Positions 35,174-46,283 of a stretch of DNA of 64,000 nucleotides are shown here, piece by piece (positions within the stretch are counted from its first letter, which is position 1; the number at the start of each line of letters is the position of its first letter). The notes beneath the pieces are model-generated. The model was not told where the DNA came from and did not search any database. It saw nothing but the letters and a program-made list of their open reading frames with translations. The DNA is from Trueperella bernardiae (GTDB taxonomy: Bacteria; Actinomycetota; Actinomycetes; Actinomycetales; Actinomycetaceae): positions 124,001 through 188,000 of the forward strand of contig NZ_LNIZ01000002.1 of NCBI RefSeq assembly GCF_001469025.1, in the 5' to 3' direction. The position numbers were made by a program, and so were the translations under genes.

Positions 35174-35950
35174 CTAGGCCTTGGGGCGGGCGAGCTCGGT
35201 GGCGATCACCTGGTCCATCGTCTCGATGGGGATGAACCCGGGGACGTAGCTGTAGCCGACGATGAACGCCGGCGTGCCGGAGATGCCGAGCGAGGTGGCC
35301 GTGGTGCGGACATCCTCGATGGCGGCGACGGTCTCGGGCGCGGTCATGTCGGCGCGGAACTTCTCCAGGTCTGCCACCCCGATCGCTTTGGCGACGGCGG
35401 CGATCCCGTCCTCGCTGGCCTCCACCGCGTCGCCGGCCACGTGGTGGTCGTAGACGTAGGAGTGGTACTCGAGGAACTTGCCCTGGTTCGCGGCGGCCAC
35501 CGCGCCCTGTGCCAGCAGGGTCGACTCGTCGCCCAAAATCGCCAAGTTGTGGTACTCCACGCGCACCGTACCGTCATCAATGTAGTGCTGCATCTTCGGT
35601 TCGGTCTCCGTGGCCGCCTTCGCGCAGTAACCGCAACGGAAGTCGAAGTAGACCTGCATGACGATGTCCGCATCCAGGTCCCCCACCGCCATCGGATCGT
35701 CCGGGTCGAGGCGCCACAGGCCCTCCACCAGCTCCTTAAGCTCCGCACTCGGCGCGGCTGGCTCGGTCGCCTCGGCGCTGGGGCTGGCGCCGTCGGGCGT
35801 CGTGGCCTCGGACGTGGCGGACGCGGACGGTGTCGTCGGCTCAGGCTCGGCCTCCGAGGAACGATTGAGCACCAGCATGACGACGAGCGCCACCACCACC
35901 GTGGCAAGCAACACCACGGTCATGATGAGGTTACGGACGGTCTTGTTCAT
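35174..35950 (-). CDS. Membrane-anchored DsbA-family thiol-disulfide protein
   Basis: This 258-residue protein has one N-terminal transmembrane anchor (NLIMTVVLLATVVVALVVMLVL), a Ser/Thr/Pro/Glu-rich spacer, and a thioredoxin-fold domain. The active site is CGYC in YFDFRCGYCAKAATETEP (about residues 150-153), with the cis-Pro loop at GTPAFIVG. Gram-positive DsbA-like proteins oxidise or fold exported proteins such as pilins. A family-typical DsbA partner (VKOR) is not adjacent. It is a single gene. Confidence 0.88.
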   Translation of the reverse strand: MNKTVRNLIMTVVLLATVVVALVVMLVLNRSSEAEPEPTTPSASATSEATTPDGASPSAEATEPAAPSAELKELVEGLWRLDPDDPMAVGDLDADIVMQVYFDFRCGYCAKAATETEPKMQHYIDDGTVRVEYHNLAILGDESTLLAQGAVAAANQGKFLEYHSYVYDHHVAGDAVEASEDGIAAVAKAIGVADLEKFRADMTAPETVAAIEDVRTTATSLGISGTPAFIVGYSYVPGFIPIETMDQVIATELARPKA

Positions 35951-35988
35951 GCATTTCTCCTGCGGCGGTCGGAATTATCGGTTTGAGG

Positions 35989-37236
35989 TTAGAGGACGTA
36001 GCCGAAGAGCGGCGAGTTGGGCTCGAGCTTCTCGATCTCGAGGTCGGAGGCATCCATGCGGGCGCGCAGGTCGTCGATCTTGGTGCGGTCCTCGATCTCG
36101 ATGCCCACCAGCGCCGGGCCCGTCTCGCGGTTGTTCTTCTTCGTGTACTCGAACAAGATGATGTCCTCGCCCTCGGAGAGCACGTCGTCGAGGAACGTGC
36201 GTAGCGCGCCCGGGCGCTGCGGGAAGGTGACGAGGAAGTAGTGGCGCAGGCCCTCGTGGATCATGGAGCGCTCTACGATGTCGTCGTAGCGCATCACATC
36301 ATTGTTGCCGCCGGAGATGATGCAGGCGACGGGGCCGTCGGGCAGGTCGGTGAGGTAGTCGCCGAGCGCGGCCGGAGCGAGCGCACCCGACGGCTCAGCG
36401 ATGATGCCCTCCACCTGGTACAGCTCCAGCATCTCCGTGCAAATCGCGCCCTCGGGCACGATCACGATCTCATCGCACAGGTCAGCCACGATCTGGTAGG
36501 TGAGGTTGCCGGCACGGGCAACGGCCGTGCCGTCGGCGAAATTATCCACGGTCTCCAGGGTCTGCGGGGCGCCCGCCTTGAGGGCCGCCGCCATCGACGC
36601 CGCCCCCGCCGGCTCCACGCCCACCACCTTCACCTCCGGGTGGAACTGCTTCACCCACGCCAGCGTGCCGGACAGGAGGCCTCCGCCGCCCACCGGCACT
36701 ACCACAGTTGCCGGCGGAGTAGGGGCCTGCTCGAAGATCTCCTTCACCACCGTGCCCTGGCCGGCGATCGTCCGCGGGTCGTCGAAAGGGTGGACGTAGA
36801 CGGCGTCGTTCTCCTTGGCAAACGCGATCGCGGCCTCGGAACACTCATCGAAAGACGTACCCACCGTGCGCAACGTGACCCACTCCCCACCAATCGCCGC
36901 GATGCGGTTGCGCTTTTGGCGCGGCGTGGTGGACGGGATGAAGATCGTGCCGTGAATGTGCTTCTTGTTGCACGCGAACGCCACGCCCTGCGCGTGATTA
37001 CCCGCCGACGCACACACCACCCCATTCGGCGCCTCGGCCGGGCCCAGGCCGGCAAGGAAGTTGTAGGCACCGCGCACCTTATACGAGCGCCCCACTTGGA
37101 TATCCTCGCGCTTGAGCAGCACCTGGCGGCCCACCTTGGCAGACAGGCGCACGGATTCCTCAAGCGGGGTGGTCCGCACTGTCGAGCCCAGGGTCTGCGC
37201 CGCGACCACCACGTCCGTACCGGTCACATTCGTCAT
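35989..37236 (-). CDS. ilvA: Threonine ammonia-lyase (threonine dehydratase)
   Basis: This 415-residue fold-type II PLP enzyme deaminates threonine to 2-oxobutyrate, the first step of isoleucine synthesis. The PLP lysine is in GRSYKVRGAYNF (about residue 58). ASAGNHAQGVAFAC and VPVGGGGLLSG bind the cofactor. The C-terminal part YFLVTFPQRPGALRTFLDDVL is a single ACT-like regulatory domain, as in short actinobacterial IlvA, which implies allosteric control. I choose ATG 37236, preceded by GATGGGG, over an upstream in-frame codon. Confidence 0.93.
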   Translation of the reverse strand: MTNVTGTDVVVAAQTLGSTVRTTPLEESVRLSAKVGRQVLLKREDIQVGRSYKVRGAYNFLAGLGPAEAPNGVVCASAGNHAQGVAFACNKKHIHGTIFIPSTTPRQKRNRIAAIGGEWVTLRTVGTSFDECSEAAIAFAKENDAVYVHPFDDPRTIAGQGTVVKEIFEQAPTPPATVVVPVGGGGLLSGTLAWVKQFHPEVKVVGVEPAGAASMAAALKAGAPQTLETVDNFADGTAVARAGNLTYQIVADLCDEIVIVPEGAICTEMLELYQVEGIIAEPSGALAPAALGDYLTDLPDGPVACIISGGNNDVMRYDDIVERSMIHEGLRHYFLVTFPQRPGALRTFLDDVLSEGEDIILFEYTKKNNRETGPALVGIEIEDRTKIDDLRARMDASDLEIEKLEPNSPLFGYVL

Positions 37237-37352
37237 ATCCCCATCTTTCCGCGTGAGCAACTCGAAACCAAATTGTTGCCACTATTCGGCGGGGAAATTG
37301 CGGGGCCGGTATTGTGGAGGGATAAAGCCGGGGTTGCGATGGAGGTGGCGGG

Positions 37353-38762
37353 ATGCGGAAGCGGGCAGTTGCGCTGGTGCTCGCCGGGTGTGCTGTGCTT
37401 ACCGCGTGCACCGACGTCACCAAGCCAGCTTCCCCGACGGCGACGCCGTCCGCCCCCGACTCGGCGGGCGTGCCGGGGGCGGGCGAGCCGAGCGCCGAGC
37501 CCACGCCCGAACCCGTACGTAACCCCTATGAGGGCGGCGCCGAACGGGACTGGTCGGTGGAGCTTCCGGGCCAGCCGACGGCCGTGGTGTACGACAGGCA
37601 GTCGGGCACGTTGATCGCCGCGCTCGCGGAGGCGCGGGGCACGCAGCTGCACGCCTTCAGTGTGTCGAGTTCCGGGCGCACGCTCCCCATCTGGACCTAC
37701 GACATCCCTGACGCCACCGACATCCTCGCGATGGACGCCTCGAGCGGGTCGGTGTTCGTGTCGGTGGGGGATGCGGGGGCTGGTTCTGGGGACGCTGGTT
37801 CTGGGGGTGCCGGGGCCGCGGAGGCGAATGCCGGGGGTGCGGACGCGGGCCGGGCGACGGCGTCGTCGGGAAAAATGACGGACGCCGTGCCGAGCGATTT
37901 TATTGTGCTGGGGGCGAGGTCAGGCGCGGAGGAGCTGAGGTGGACGCGGGCGCATGTGCTGGACACGGAGGTGCCGTGGCTGGTCGGCGCGTATGACGCG
38001 GGCGCGGGGATCGTGCGGCTCGGGCGCGACTCGGTGCTCGCCGCGGTGATCGACTCCGGTGGGCGCGTGATCGAAGACGAGCGGCTGTTCACGGCGGATG
38101 CGCAGGTGAGGCTCGGGATCGACATCGTGGATACCGGGATTCCGGGCACCGCCGGCACCACGTTCGTGACCTACCCCGGGCTGAGCAAGGTCAGCGGGGA
38201 CAAGTGCTGGTCCGTCACCGACGGAATCGTGTGCGTGGGCGCGGGCCAGGTGGTGGAGTACGACGCGCGCGCAAACCTCCGGCGCGAAACGCCGCTGCGG
38301 GCCGGGAGCGCCGGGGAGGTCTACGAGGTCGCGGGCATGGATCCCGACGTCACTGCGCGCGAGCTGGCCGAGGCGCTCGCGGAGCGGGCTGATGCGGCGG
38401 GCGTGGATTCGGCCGGCGAAGGCGCCGGGGGTTCTGGTTCGGGTGCGTCCGGTGGTGCTGGCACCGGCGAGTCCGACTCCGCCGATTCCGATGTGCCCGA
38501 GGCCGACAAGCCCGCTGCCAATGCGCGGGATCGTGCCACGGTGGCCGTGCTCGCGGACGGGCGCTGGCTCACCGACATCCCCGCGGGCGCCGAGCCCTTC
38601 GCGCGCGGCGCCCCGTTTGCCCAGGCCGGGAATGCGATCGTCAACCTGGTCACGGGTGAGGCACTGGTGGAGGATGCGCTCGTGGGCGAAGGCCACAGCG
38701 CCGACATGTTCTTCGAGTGGGACGGCTCCGCCCTGCATTATTTGCGCCCGCTCGGCCGCTGA
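37353..38762 (+). CDS. Putative lipoprotein, beta-propeller-like, function unknown
   Basis: The 469-residue protein begins with a lipoprotein signal (MRKRAVALVLAGCAVLTAC; lipobox LTAC, lipidated Cys about residue 19). A Pro/Ser/Ala linker follows. Segments such as WSVELPGQPTAVVYDRQSGTLIAALAE and ATDILAMDASSGSVFVSVGD look like PQQ-type propeller blades. Two Gly/Ala-rich insertions (GAGSGDAGSGGAG; GSGSGASGGAGTGES) interrupt the fold. Sequence does not show an enzyme. It is divergent from ilvA. Confidence 0.8.
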   Translation: MRKRAVALVLAGCAVLTACTDVTKPASPTATPSAPDSAGVPGAGEPSAEPTPEPVRNPYEGGAERDWSVELPGQPTAVVYDRQSGTLIAALAEARGTQLHAFSVSSSGRTLPIWTYDIPDATDILAMDASSGSVFVSVGDAGAGSGDAGSGGAGAAEANAGGADAGRATASSGKMTDAVPSDFIVLGARSGAEELRWTRAHVLDTEVPWLVGAYDAGAGIVRLGRDSVLAAVIDSGGRVIEDERLFTADAQVRLGIDIVDTGIPGTAGTTFVTYPGLSKVSGDKCWSVTDGIVCVGAGQVVEYDARANLRRETPLRAGSAGEVYEVAGMDPDVTARELAEALAERADAAGVDSAGEGAGGSGSGASGGAGTGESDSADSDVPEADKPAANARDRATVAVLADGRWLTDIPAGAEPFARGAPFAQAGNAIVNLVTGEALVEDALVGEGHSADMFFEWDGSALHYLRPLGR

Positions 38763-38880
38763 TTAGCCCCGGCGGCTGGACTGCCGGGCTCCGGGAACTG
38801 GGTGCGTGGGCCCGGTTGGCTCCCAGGCGTAGCCTCTGCACAGGGCCCGGGGGCCAGCCGGGGCGGGGTATGCTTTCGTC

Positions 38881-39648
38881 ATGGAAGACTTTCCCTTCGA
38901 ATTCGAACGCAAGTTCCTGGTGCGCCGGCTACCCGAGGGTGTGGTCGAGCACGGTGCGCCGAAGGTGATCATTCAGGCCTACGTGTTCGCCGAGGCCGGC
39001 TACGCGATCCGCGTCCGCCTCGCGTTCCGTGGGGTGGACCTCGACGCCGATCTGGGCACCCCCGCCTTCGACCCGGCCGTCGACGAACTCGGCGCCTACG
39101 AACGCCGACTCCTCGCCGAGCTCGTGGCCAGGTCATCCGCGCCCGCCACCAGCACTTCCACCCCCTCGGCCGGCACTTCCGCCGACGCCGGCGGCCCGGC
39201 ACCCGGCATCCCCGTGGCCCCAATAAGCCCAACAACCCCAAGCCCCCATCCCACGCCCCCGCCGGTAGCGACCATCGCAGTGAAGTCCCCGTCGGTGGCG
39301 GGCGAGCGCTACGAGATGGAGACCGAGCTCGACCCGGAGGTGGCCGTGCAGATCATCCAGCGCTCGGGCCGGATTGTGGCCAAGACCCGCCATTCGCTGT
39401 GGGTGGGCGAGGACGGCTGGGAGTTCGACGTTTTCTCTGGCCAGAACGCCGGCCTGGTGGTAGCGGAGATTGAGCGCCTGAGCCCGGTGGTGGACCTGGC
39501 GATCCCGGACTTCTGCGTCACGGAAGTGACCACGGACCCGCGTTTCACCAACGATTCCCTCGCGAAGGAACCGTGGCAGCACTGGGATGCGCTCTACATG
39601 AACGAGCTCGCCCAGCGCGGCCCCTTCTTCCTTGACCTGCGCGGGTAG
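38881..39648 (+). CDS. CYTH-domain (triphosphate tunnel) protein with internal insertion
   Basis: The 255-residue protein starts MEDFPFEFERKFLVRRLP, where EFERKFLV is the ExExK signature of CYTH/triphosphate tunnel metalloenzymes, which hydrolyse or cyclise triphosphate substrates. YAIRVRLAF gives a conserved basic strand. A ~50-residue Ser/Ala/Pro/Thr-rich insertion (about residues 84-135) splits the barrel. It then resumes with ERYEMETELDPEVAVQII, KTRHSLWVGEDGWEFDVF and VVAEIERLSP. Tripolyphosphatase activity is the most likely role in Actinobacteria, but substrate is unproven. Confidence 0.8.
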   Translation: MEDFPFEFERKFLVRRLPEGVVEHGAPKVIIQAYVFAEAGYAIRVRLAFRGVDLDADLGTPAFDPAVDELGAYERRLLAELVARSSAPATSTSTPSAGTSADAGGPAPGIPVAPISPTTPSPHPTPPPVATIAVKSPSVAGERYEMETELDPEVAVQIIQRSGRIVAKTRHSLWVGEDGWEFDVFSGQNAGLVVAEIERLSPVVDLAIPDFCVTEVTTDPRFTNDSLAKEPWQHWDALYMNELAQRGPFFLDLRG

Positions 39649-39772
39649 CAACGGGGGGGTGATGGCGACGCCCGGCGCCGACGTCGTCGTCATCCCGTAG
39701 CCGGCGCACCCGGAGCGCCGCTTCACCCTGCGGGCTTATGCGGGCGGGGTGGGAGTCGAGAATAATGGGGGC

Positions 39773-40321
39773 ATGACAAGTTCTTCGTCGCGCAAGAGCC
39801 TGGTGGTGCAGGTGCTGATCTCCATCGGGTTGGCATTGATTGTCATCATTGGCTTCACGTACATTCGCTTGACGGAATCGAAAGCGAACTTGGCGCAGGT
39901 GCAGTCGTTGGAGCAGCAGTCGTCGTTTGTGACGCACGACATCAATGCGCTCGAAACCCGCCGCTCACCCTACGTGGGCGACAACTCGAACACCGTGCAG
40001 GCCCTGTATGCGCTGCCGCTCGGCGCGCGCATTGACAGGGTGGAGATCCATGGCACAGACGTGCTGGTCATGCTCGGCGAAGGCGACACCGGCAACGAAC
40101 GCGAAAACGTGCTGTATTCCGCGGTGGCGTTCATGGCCGCGATCGACAACGCCACTTCCCTCACGTACGTCACCCTCGACGGCAGTTACTACGTGGAGCG
40201 TTCCGCCATCGAGGAGCGCTTCGGCACCCCGCTATCCGACCTGCTCGATTCCGCCGAGACCTGGCAGGGCGCGCGGGGGCTGGTCCCGTTGGAGGCGGGC
40301 TCGCTGGTCGCGGATAGTTAG
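39773..40321 (+). CDS. DUF4825-like membrane-anchored protein
   Basis: This is a 182-residue protein with an N-terminal anchor (VVQVLISIGLALIVIIGFTYI) and an extracytoplasmic domain. The RRSPYVGDNSNTVQALYALPLG segment matches the DUF4825 pattern (YVGDNS..., ALP). DVLVMLGEG and YVTLDGSYYVERSAIEERFGTPL follow. The function of this family is unknown. I start at ATG 39773 (MTSSSSRKS) because it has an adjacent GGGGG and the anchor follows directly. Confidence 0.72.
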   Translation: MTSSSSRKSLVVQVLISIGLALIVIIGFTYIRLTESKANLAQVQSLEQQSSFVTHDINALETRRSPYVGDNSNTVQALYALPLGARIDRVEIHGTDVLVMLGEGDTGNERENVLYSAVAFMAAIDNATSLTYVTLDGSYYVERSAIEERFGTPLSDLLDSAETWQGARGLVPLEAGSLVADS

Positions 40322-40436
40322 CGCTCACGACGCCGTTCGCGCACTTCACGCTTGACGGCGCCCGCCCCGTGCCACGCAGCCCGGCCCATGTTGCCTCACC
40401 CGCGGCGTACCGCGGTCCACCCGGTAGACTCGTCCC

Positions 40437-41255
40437 ATGCACGAGCTTGGAATTTCCTCGATTCACCCCTCCGCCCCCGCGATGTTTTCGGCGGCGGCGA
40501 TCATGCGCGCGCCGATCGACCTCGAAGCCGCCGTCGAGCGTTTTGCCGCCCTGTGGGGCGAGCCGGTCATGCCCGAGTGGGACGTGGTGGACGAGCACGC
40601 CGGCGACTCCGGCCGCGTCCTCCACTTCGAGCTCGACGGCGTCCACGTGCTCCTCACCCCCGTGCCCCACGGTTTGGTGTTGGAGCGCGGGCAGCTGCCG
40701 CTTCATCGGTTCCACGTGGCGGCATCGTTTTTCGTTCCCGACGACGGCGCCCCCGACCCAGCCCCCGGCGAGCCGGACCCGGAGGCGGCCCTGGCCAGGG
40801 AGTTGCGGCGCCGGCACAAGATGGTCAAGGCGCACATCGTCTTTACCGAAGTGATGGACGGGCTCATGCGTGAGCCGGCGGCGATCGGCGTGTACCGCGA
40901 CGAGCTGGGGGTGCTGATGCCGCCGTCGATGGTGACGAGCCTGGCCGAGATGCTGACGAAGGGACAGGCGCCCCTGCCTCTGTGGGTGAACGTGCGGGTG
41001 CACTCCCACGATCTCACCTTTGGGCGCACGCTCGGCCTGACCAACTTCGGGCACTTGGACGTGCAGGTGCGGGAGTCAACCCGCTCGGAGGAGGACGTGT
41101 ACAACCTGCTGATGAACGTGGCCAATTATGTGGTCACGGGCGACACCTTCCTCCTCCCCAGCCAGACCCTCGGGTACACGGACGGGGAGCAGATCGTGAT
41201 CTCGCAGGAAGTGTCGCAGGCCGATGGGGCCACGGTCATTCGGCTCGACTTCTAG
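40437..41255 (+). CDS. DUF4261 domain protein
   Basis: The 272-residue soluble protein contains APIDLEAAVERFAALWGE, VHVLLTPVPHGLVLERGQLP and DRTSEEDVYNLLMNVANYVVTGD-like SEEDVYNLLMNVANYVVTGD, which fit the DUF4261 arrangement; its function is not known. No signal peptide or membrane span is seen. Residues ~100-120 are a Pro/Asp/Glu-rich loop. ATG 40437 is the natural start. It is 115 bp after the DUF4825 gene in the same direction. Confidence 0.72.
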   Translation: MHELGISSIHPSAPAMFSAAAIMRAPIDLEAAVERFAALWGEPVMPEWDVVDEHAGDSGRVLHFELDGVHVLLTPVPHGLVLERGQLPLHRFHVAASFFVPDDGAPDPAPGEPDPEAALARELRRRHKMVKAHIVFTEVMDGLMREPAAIGVYRDELGVLMPPSMVTSLAEMLTKGQAPLPLWVNVRVHSHDLTFGRTLGLTNFGHLDVQVRESTRSEEDVYNLLMNVANYVVTGDTFLLPSQTLGYTDGEQIVISQEVSQADGATVIRLDF

Positions 41256-41399
41256 CCGGATTCGGCCGCGGCGGGTGCTACCATATTCCCGGACGTGCGA
41301 GCGATCGGCGTCCCACCCGCCCGCAACCCGCGGCCGAGGTGCGCTTGGGTAGTGGCAGTGCCCGGCGTCGACGCGCATTCGCGCCCACGAAAGGACACC

Positions 41400-43369
<1,970 letters not shown>

Positions 43370-43419
43370 CGCCCGGCTCGGGGACTCGGGGACTCGGGGG
43401 CTCGGGTCTTGCGCCCCGC

Positions 43420-43496
43420 CCGTCAATTCTCAGGACTCTGGGGCCAAAAAGGCCGATTTCGCGCACGACAAGCTGTATTCTCCTGAGATTTGACGG
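43420..43496. repeat. 77-bp MITE-like element with 16-bp inverted ends
   Basis: CCGTCAATTCTCAGGA (43420-43435) and TCCTGAGATTTGACGG (43481-43496) are inverted repeats matching at 15 of 16 positions. The 45-bp interior contains GGCC-AAAAA-GGCC and no open frame. It sits between the convergent tgt and unknown genes. It could be a miniature transposable element or a structured 3' end shared by both transcripts. Confidence 0.78.
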
Positions 43497-43536
43497 CGCC
43501 TGAGCGTACCCGAGCGCGGCACCACGCCGGCTGGCG

Positions 43537-44856
43537 CTAAAAGCGCCGGTCAGTGGCGTCCCGGAGCTTGCGCAGAGTGTCCTCGTCCGGAAAACCCGTG
43601 ACCCGGTAGCGCGGCGGCCACACCGTGTCGTCCTCCACGATCCCGTCGGGCCAGATCTCGCGCGCCACGTGCGTGCGGACCGTGATGTTGACCGCCGGTA
43701 CCTCCTGCCACGGGTGCGGGGAGCGGGTGAAGGTGACGAAGTCGGTGTGGGGGATGGAGCCGTGGGCGTCGGTGGCATCCCATGTGGCGGCGGACACCCG
43801 CTCGCCCGTGGTGAGCCGGCGCGGCTGGAAGGTCTTGACCTGCCCGAACGCGGGCCACTGCCGCATCATGTCCTCCTGCGCCGTGTAGATCTTTTGCCGG
43901 AAGTAGTTGCGCAGCGCGCCGAGCACGGCCGCCAGCTCCGAGTCGGGGAAGGGTTGCCATTCGAGCCAGCCGTCGGCGGCCACGGTGTGAGGCAGGGGGT
44001 AGATCGCGTCGTCGGAGTTGCGTTGGGCGAGCAGGAGTTTGAAGAAGTCGGCCAGGTGCGGGTCGTCGGCGAAGACGATGAAGAGCTTCGTGCGCGAGGC
44101 AGGGATGAACAGCGGGATGTCGTCCGGGCGCTGCTCGCAAATACGGTCGGCCACCTGGTGGATCATGTCCAGATCCGAGAACCAGGACAGTTCGTAGTTC
44201 GGTGGTTGGAGGAATGTCATCACCTGCGCGCCCGCGATCTCCGTGATCCCGATCTCCACCGATTGCTGGGTGCCGTTCGTCATGAACCGCAGCGTCATGA
44301 CGGCGTCGGACATGATCTCCCCGATCTCGCGGGAATCCTCCAGTTGGTCGTAGTAGATCGGCTGGATGGTGTCCGGGTAGTCGTGCGCGAGCCCCACCGC
44401 GAGGAACGCCGTCAGCGGGATGTAGACAATCGAGTCCGAGTCCGGGGTGGCCGGCAGGAAGTAGTCCGCCGAGCGCACGATCGGGACGATCAGGGCCTCC
44501 GCGTCCGGGTCATCTAGGTCGTCGGAGGGTTCGCCGCTCGGGCCGGGGTAGGCGCCGCCGGTGGTGTCGGGGTAGCCGGGCACGACGCCGTCGTCGGGCT
44601 TTGCGGCCGAGGCCCGGTTGGGTTCGGTGACGGTGGCGGACTCGGCCTCGTCGATGCCGATGGAGATGAGGCGGTCGAGGAGTTCGGCGCGCTGGTCGAG
44701 CGGGGCGTCTTGCCTGATGAGGGCGCTGGGGCGGAAGCGGAAGGTGCGCCCGTCGTCGAGGAGGACGTCCAGCCAGTCCCCGTTCGCCGTCACCAGGGAA
44801 TTCGCCAGCCGCGGGTGCTGGGAGGTCTGCTGCAGGGCCCACTCCATGAAATCCAT
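43537..44856 (-). CDS. Hypothetical protein, unknown function
   Basis: I do not recognise this 439-residue soluble protein. Notable parts are DWLDVLLDDGRTFRFRPSALIRQ near the start, an acidic Pro/Gly-rich segment (about residues 85-120), a hydrophobic TAFLAVGLAHDYPDTIQPIYYDQL region and the C-terminal WPDGIVEDDTVWPPRYRVTGFPDEDTL. It has no signal peptide or membrane span. I start at ATG 44856, preceded by GAGGTT; an ATG at 44847 is an alternative. It is divergent from trkH. Confidence 0.75.
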   Translation of the reverse strand: MDFMEWALQQTSQHPRLANSLVTANGDWLDVLLDDGRTFRFRPSALIRQDAPLDQRAELLDRLISIGIDEAESATVTEPNRASAAKPDDGVVPGYPDTTGGAYPGPSGEPSDDLDDPDAEALIVPIVRSADYFLPATPDSDSIVYIPLTAFLAVGLAHDYPDTIQPIYYDQLEDSREIGEIMSDAVMTLRFMTNGTQQSVEIGITEIAGAQVMTFLQPPNYELSWFSDLDMIHQVADRICEQRPDDIPLFIPASRTKLFIVFADDPHLADFFKLLLAQRNSDDAIYPLPHTVAADGWLEWQPFPDSELAAVLGALRNYFRQKIYTAQEDMMRQWPAFGQVKTFQPRRLTTGERVSAATWDATDAHGSIPHTDFVTFTRSPHPWQEVPAVNITVRTHVAREIWPDGIVEDDTVWPPRYRVTGFPDEDTLRKLRDATDRRF

Positions 44857-44942
44857 AACCTCATTCTTATCAACTCGGCGCTTTGAGCAAAATGTCGCGC
44901 CTGGCACGGAAGTAGTCGCGGGGGCGTGCGTGGGCTTACGCT

Positions 44943-46283
44943 GTGCTCGTGTACTATTTGCGTCATCTGCGCCCGGCAAGCGCGGTAGCACTAAGTTTCT
45001 TCAGTTTGATTGCGATCGGCACGGTCCTGCTCGCCACGCCGTGGGCCTCCGCCGGAGCACCCGTAGCGATCGTTGACGCCCTTTTCACCGCCACCTCCGC
45101 CGTGTGCCTCACCGGCCTCATCACGCTCGACACCGCCCAGGCCTGGACCCACTTCGGCCAGGGAGTCATCATGGTGCTCGTCCAGTTCGGCGGTCTGGGG
45201 ATCATGACGATTGCGTGCCTCCTGTCCATGGTGCTGGGGGCGCGGCTGGGGCTCCGGCGTCGTCTGACGGCGGGAGCCGAGGGCCGTGGCGACCTGGGGA
45301 ACGTGCGCTGGGTGGTGCGCGCCACGGTGTTCTTCACCTTCGCCATCGAGGCCGTCATCTTCCTGTTCCTCACCGCGCGCTTCCGCTTCGGCTACGGATA
45401 CGGCTGGGGGCGCGCCACCTGGGAAGGCCTGTTCCACTCTGTTTCGTCCTTCAATAACGCGGGCTTCGCGCTGTATACGGACAACGTGATCGGTTTTGCC
45501 GACGATGGCCTCATCCTCCTCCCCCTCGCTTTCGGGCTCATGGTGGGCGGACTGGGATTTCCCGTGCTACTGGAGACGTTCCGGCGCCTGCGCACGCCGA
45601 AGTGCCTGCGCCGGCGCTGGTCGCTGACCGCGCTGTTCACGTGGGTGGGCACGGGGGTCCTCATCATCCTGGGCGTGCTGTTGATGCTCACCGAATGGAA
45701 TGGGGTGCTCGCCGGCTTCGACACTCCCGGCCGCTTCCTCAACGCCTTCTTCGCCGCTGTCAGCCCCCGCACTGCCGGCTTCAACGCCATTGACTACGCC
45801 GATGCCCGCGCCCAGACCCTGCTCGGCACCGACATTCTCATGTTCATAGGTGGCGGCTCCGGTGGTACCGCGGGCGGCATCAAGATCACCACGCTCGCCG
45901 TCCTTCTCGCCACGATCGGGGCGGAGGTGCGGGGCCGGCGCGTCGTCTCCGCACACGGCCGTGCCATGTCCCGGCGCGTGATCGGCCAGGCGCTGTCGGT
46001 GACGGTCGCGGCGCTCACGCTCGTGGTTGGCGCGACGTTCGTCATCCTTGCGCTCTCGCCCGGCTTCACCCTCGACCAGGTCCTCTTTGAAACCACCTCC
46101 GCCTTCGGTACGGTGGGTCTATCCACGGGCATCACGGAGAGCCTGCCGCGCCACGCCCAACTCGTCCTCATTGTCCTCATGTTCGCCGGCCGCGTGGGCC
46201 CCCTAGGCCTCGCCACCACCCTCGCTGGGCGCGTGACAAACCGGCTGTACGAGTACCCCGAAGAAAGGCCTGCCATTGGCTAA
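44943..46283 (+). CDS. trkH: TrkH/KtrB-family potassium uptake channel subunit
   Basis: This 446-residue membrane protein has four repeated M1-P-M2 units. Pore loops with the conserved selectivity Gly are seen at ATSAVCLTGLITLDT, SVSSFNNAGFALY, AVSPRTAGFNAIDY and TTSAFGTVGLSTGI. GGGSGGTAGGIKITT is the intramembrane gating loop. It imports K+ (or K+/Na+) and needs the cytosolic RCK subunit encoded next. GTG 44943 starts the first transmembrane region directly. Its end overlaps trkA by 8 nt. Confidence 0.93.
   Translation: MLVYYLRHLRPASAVALSFFSLIAIGTVLLATPWASAGAPVAIVDALFTATSAVCLTGLITLDTAQAWTHFGQGVIMVLVQFGGLGIMTIACLLSMVLGARLGLRRRLTAGAEGRGDLGNVRWVVRATVFFTFAIEAVIFLFLTARFRFGYGYGWGRATWEGLFHSVSSFNNAGFALYTDNVIGFADDGLILLPLAFGLMVGGLGFPVLLETFRRLRTPKCLRRRWSLTALFTWVGTGVLIILGVLLMLTEWNGVLAGFDTPGRFLNAFFAAVSPRTAGFNAIDYADARAQTLLGTDILMFIGGGSGGTAGGIKITTLAVLLATIGAEVRGRRVVSAHGRAMSRRVIGQALSVTVAALTLVVGATFVILALSPGFTLDQVLFETTSAFGTVGLSTGITESLPRHAQLVLIVLMFAGRVGPLGLATTLAGRVTNRLYEYPEERPAIG

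Noticed and set aside
41256-41399. preQ1 riboswitch ahead of yhhQ
   Set aside because: No short hairpin with A-rich pseudoknot tail typical of preQ1 aptamers is visible.
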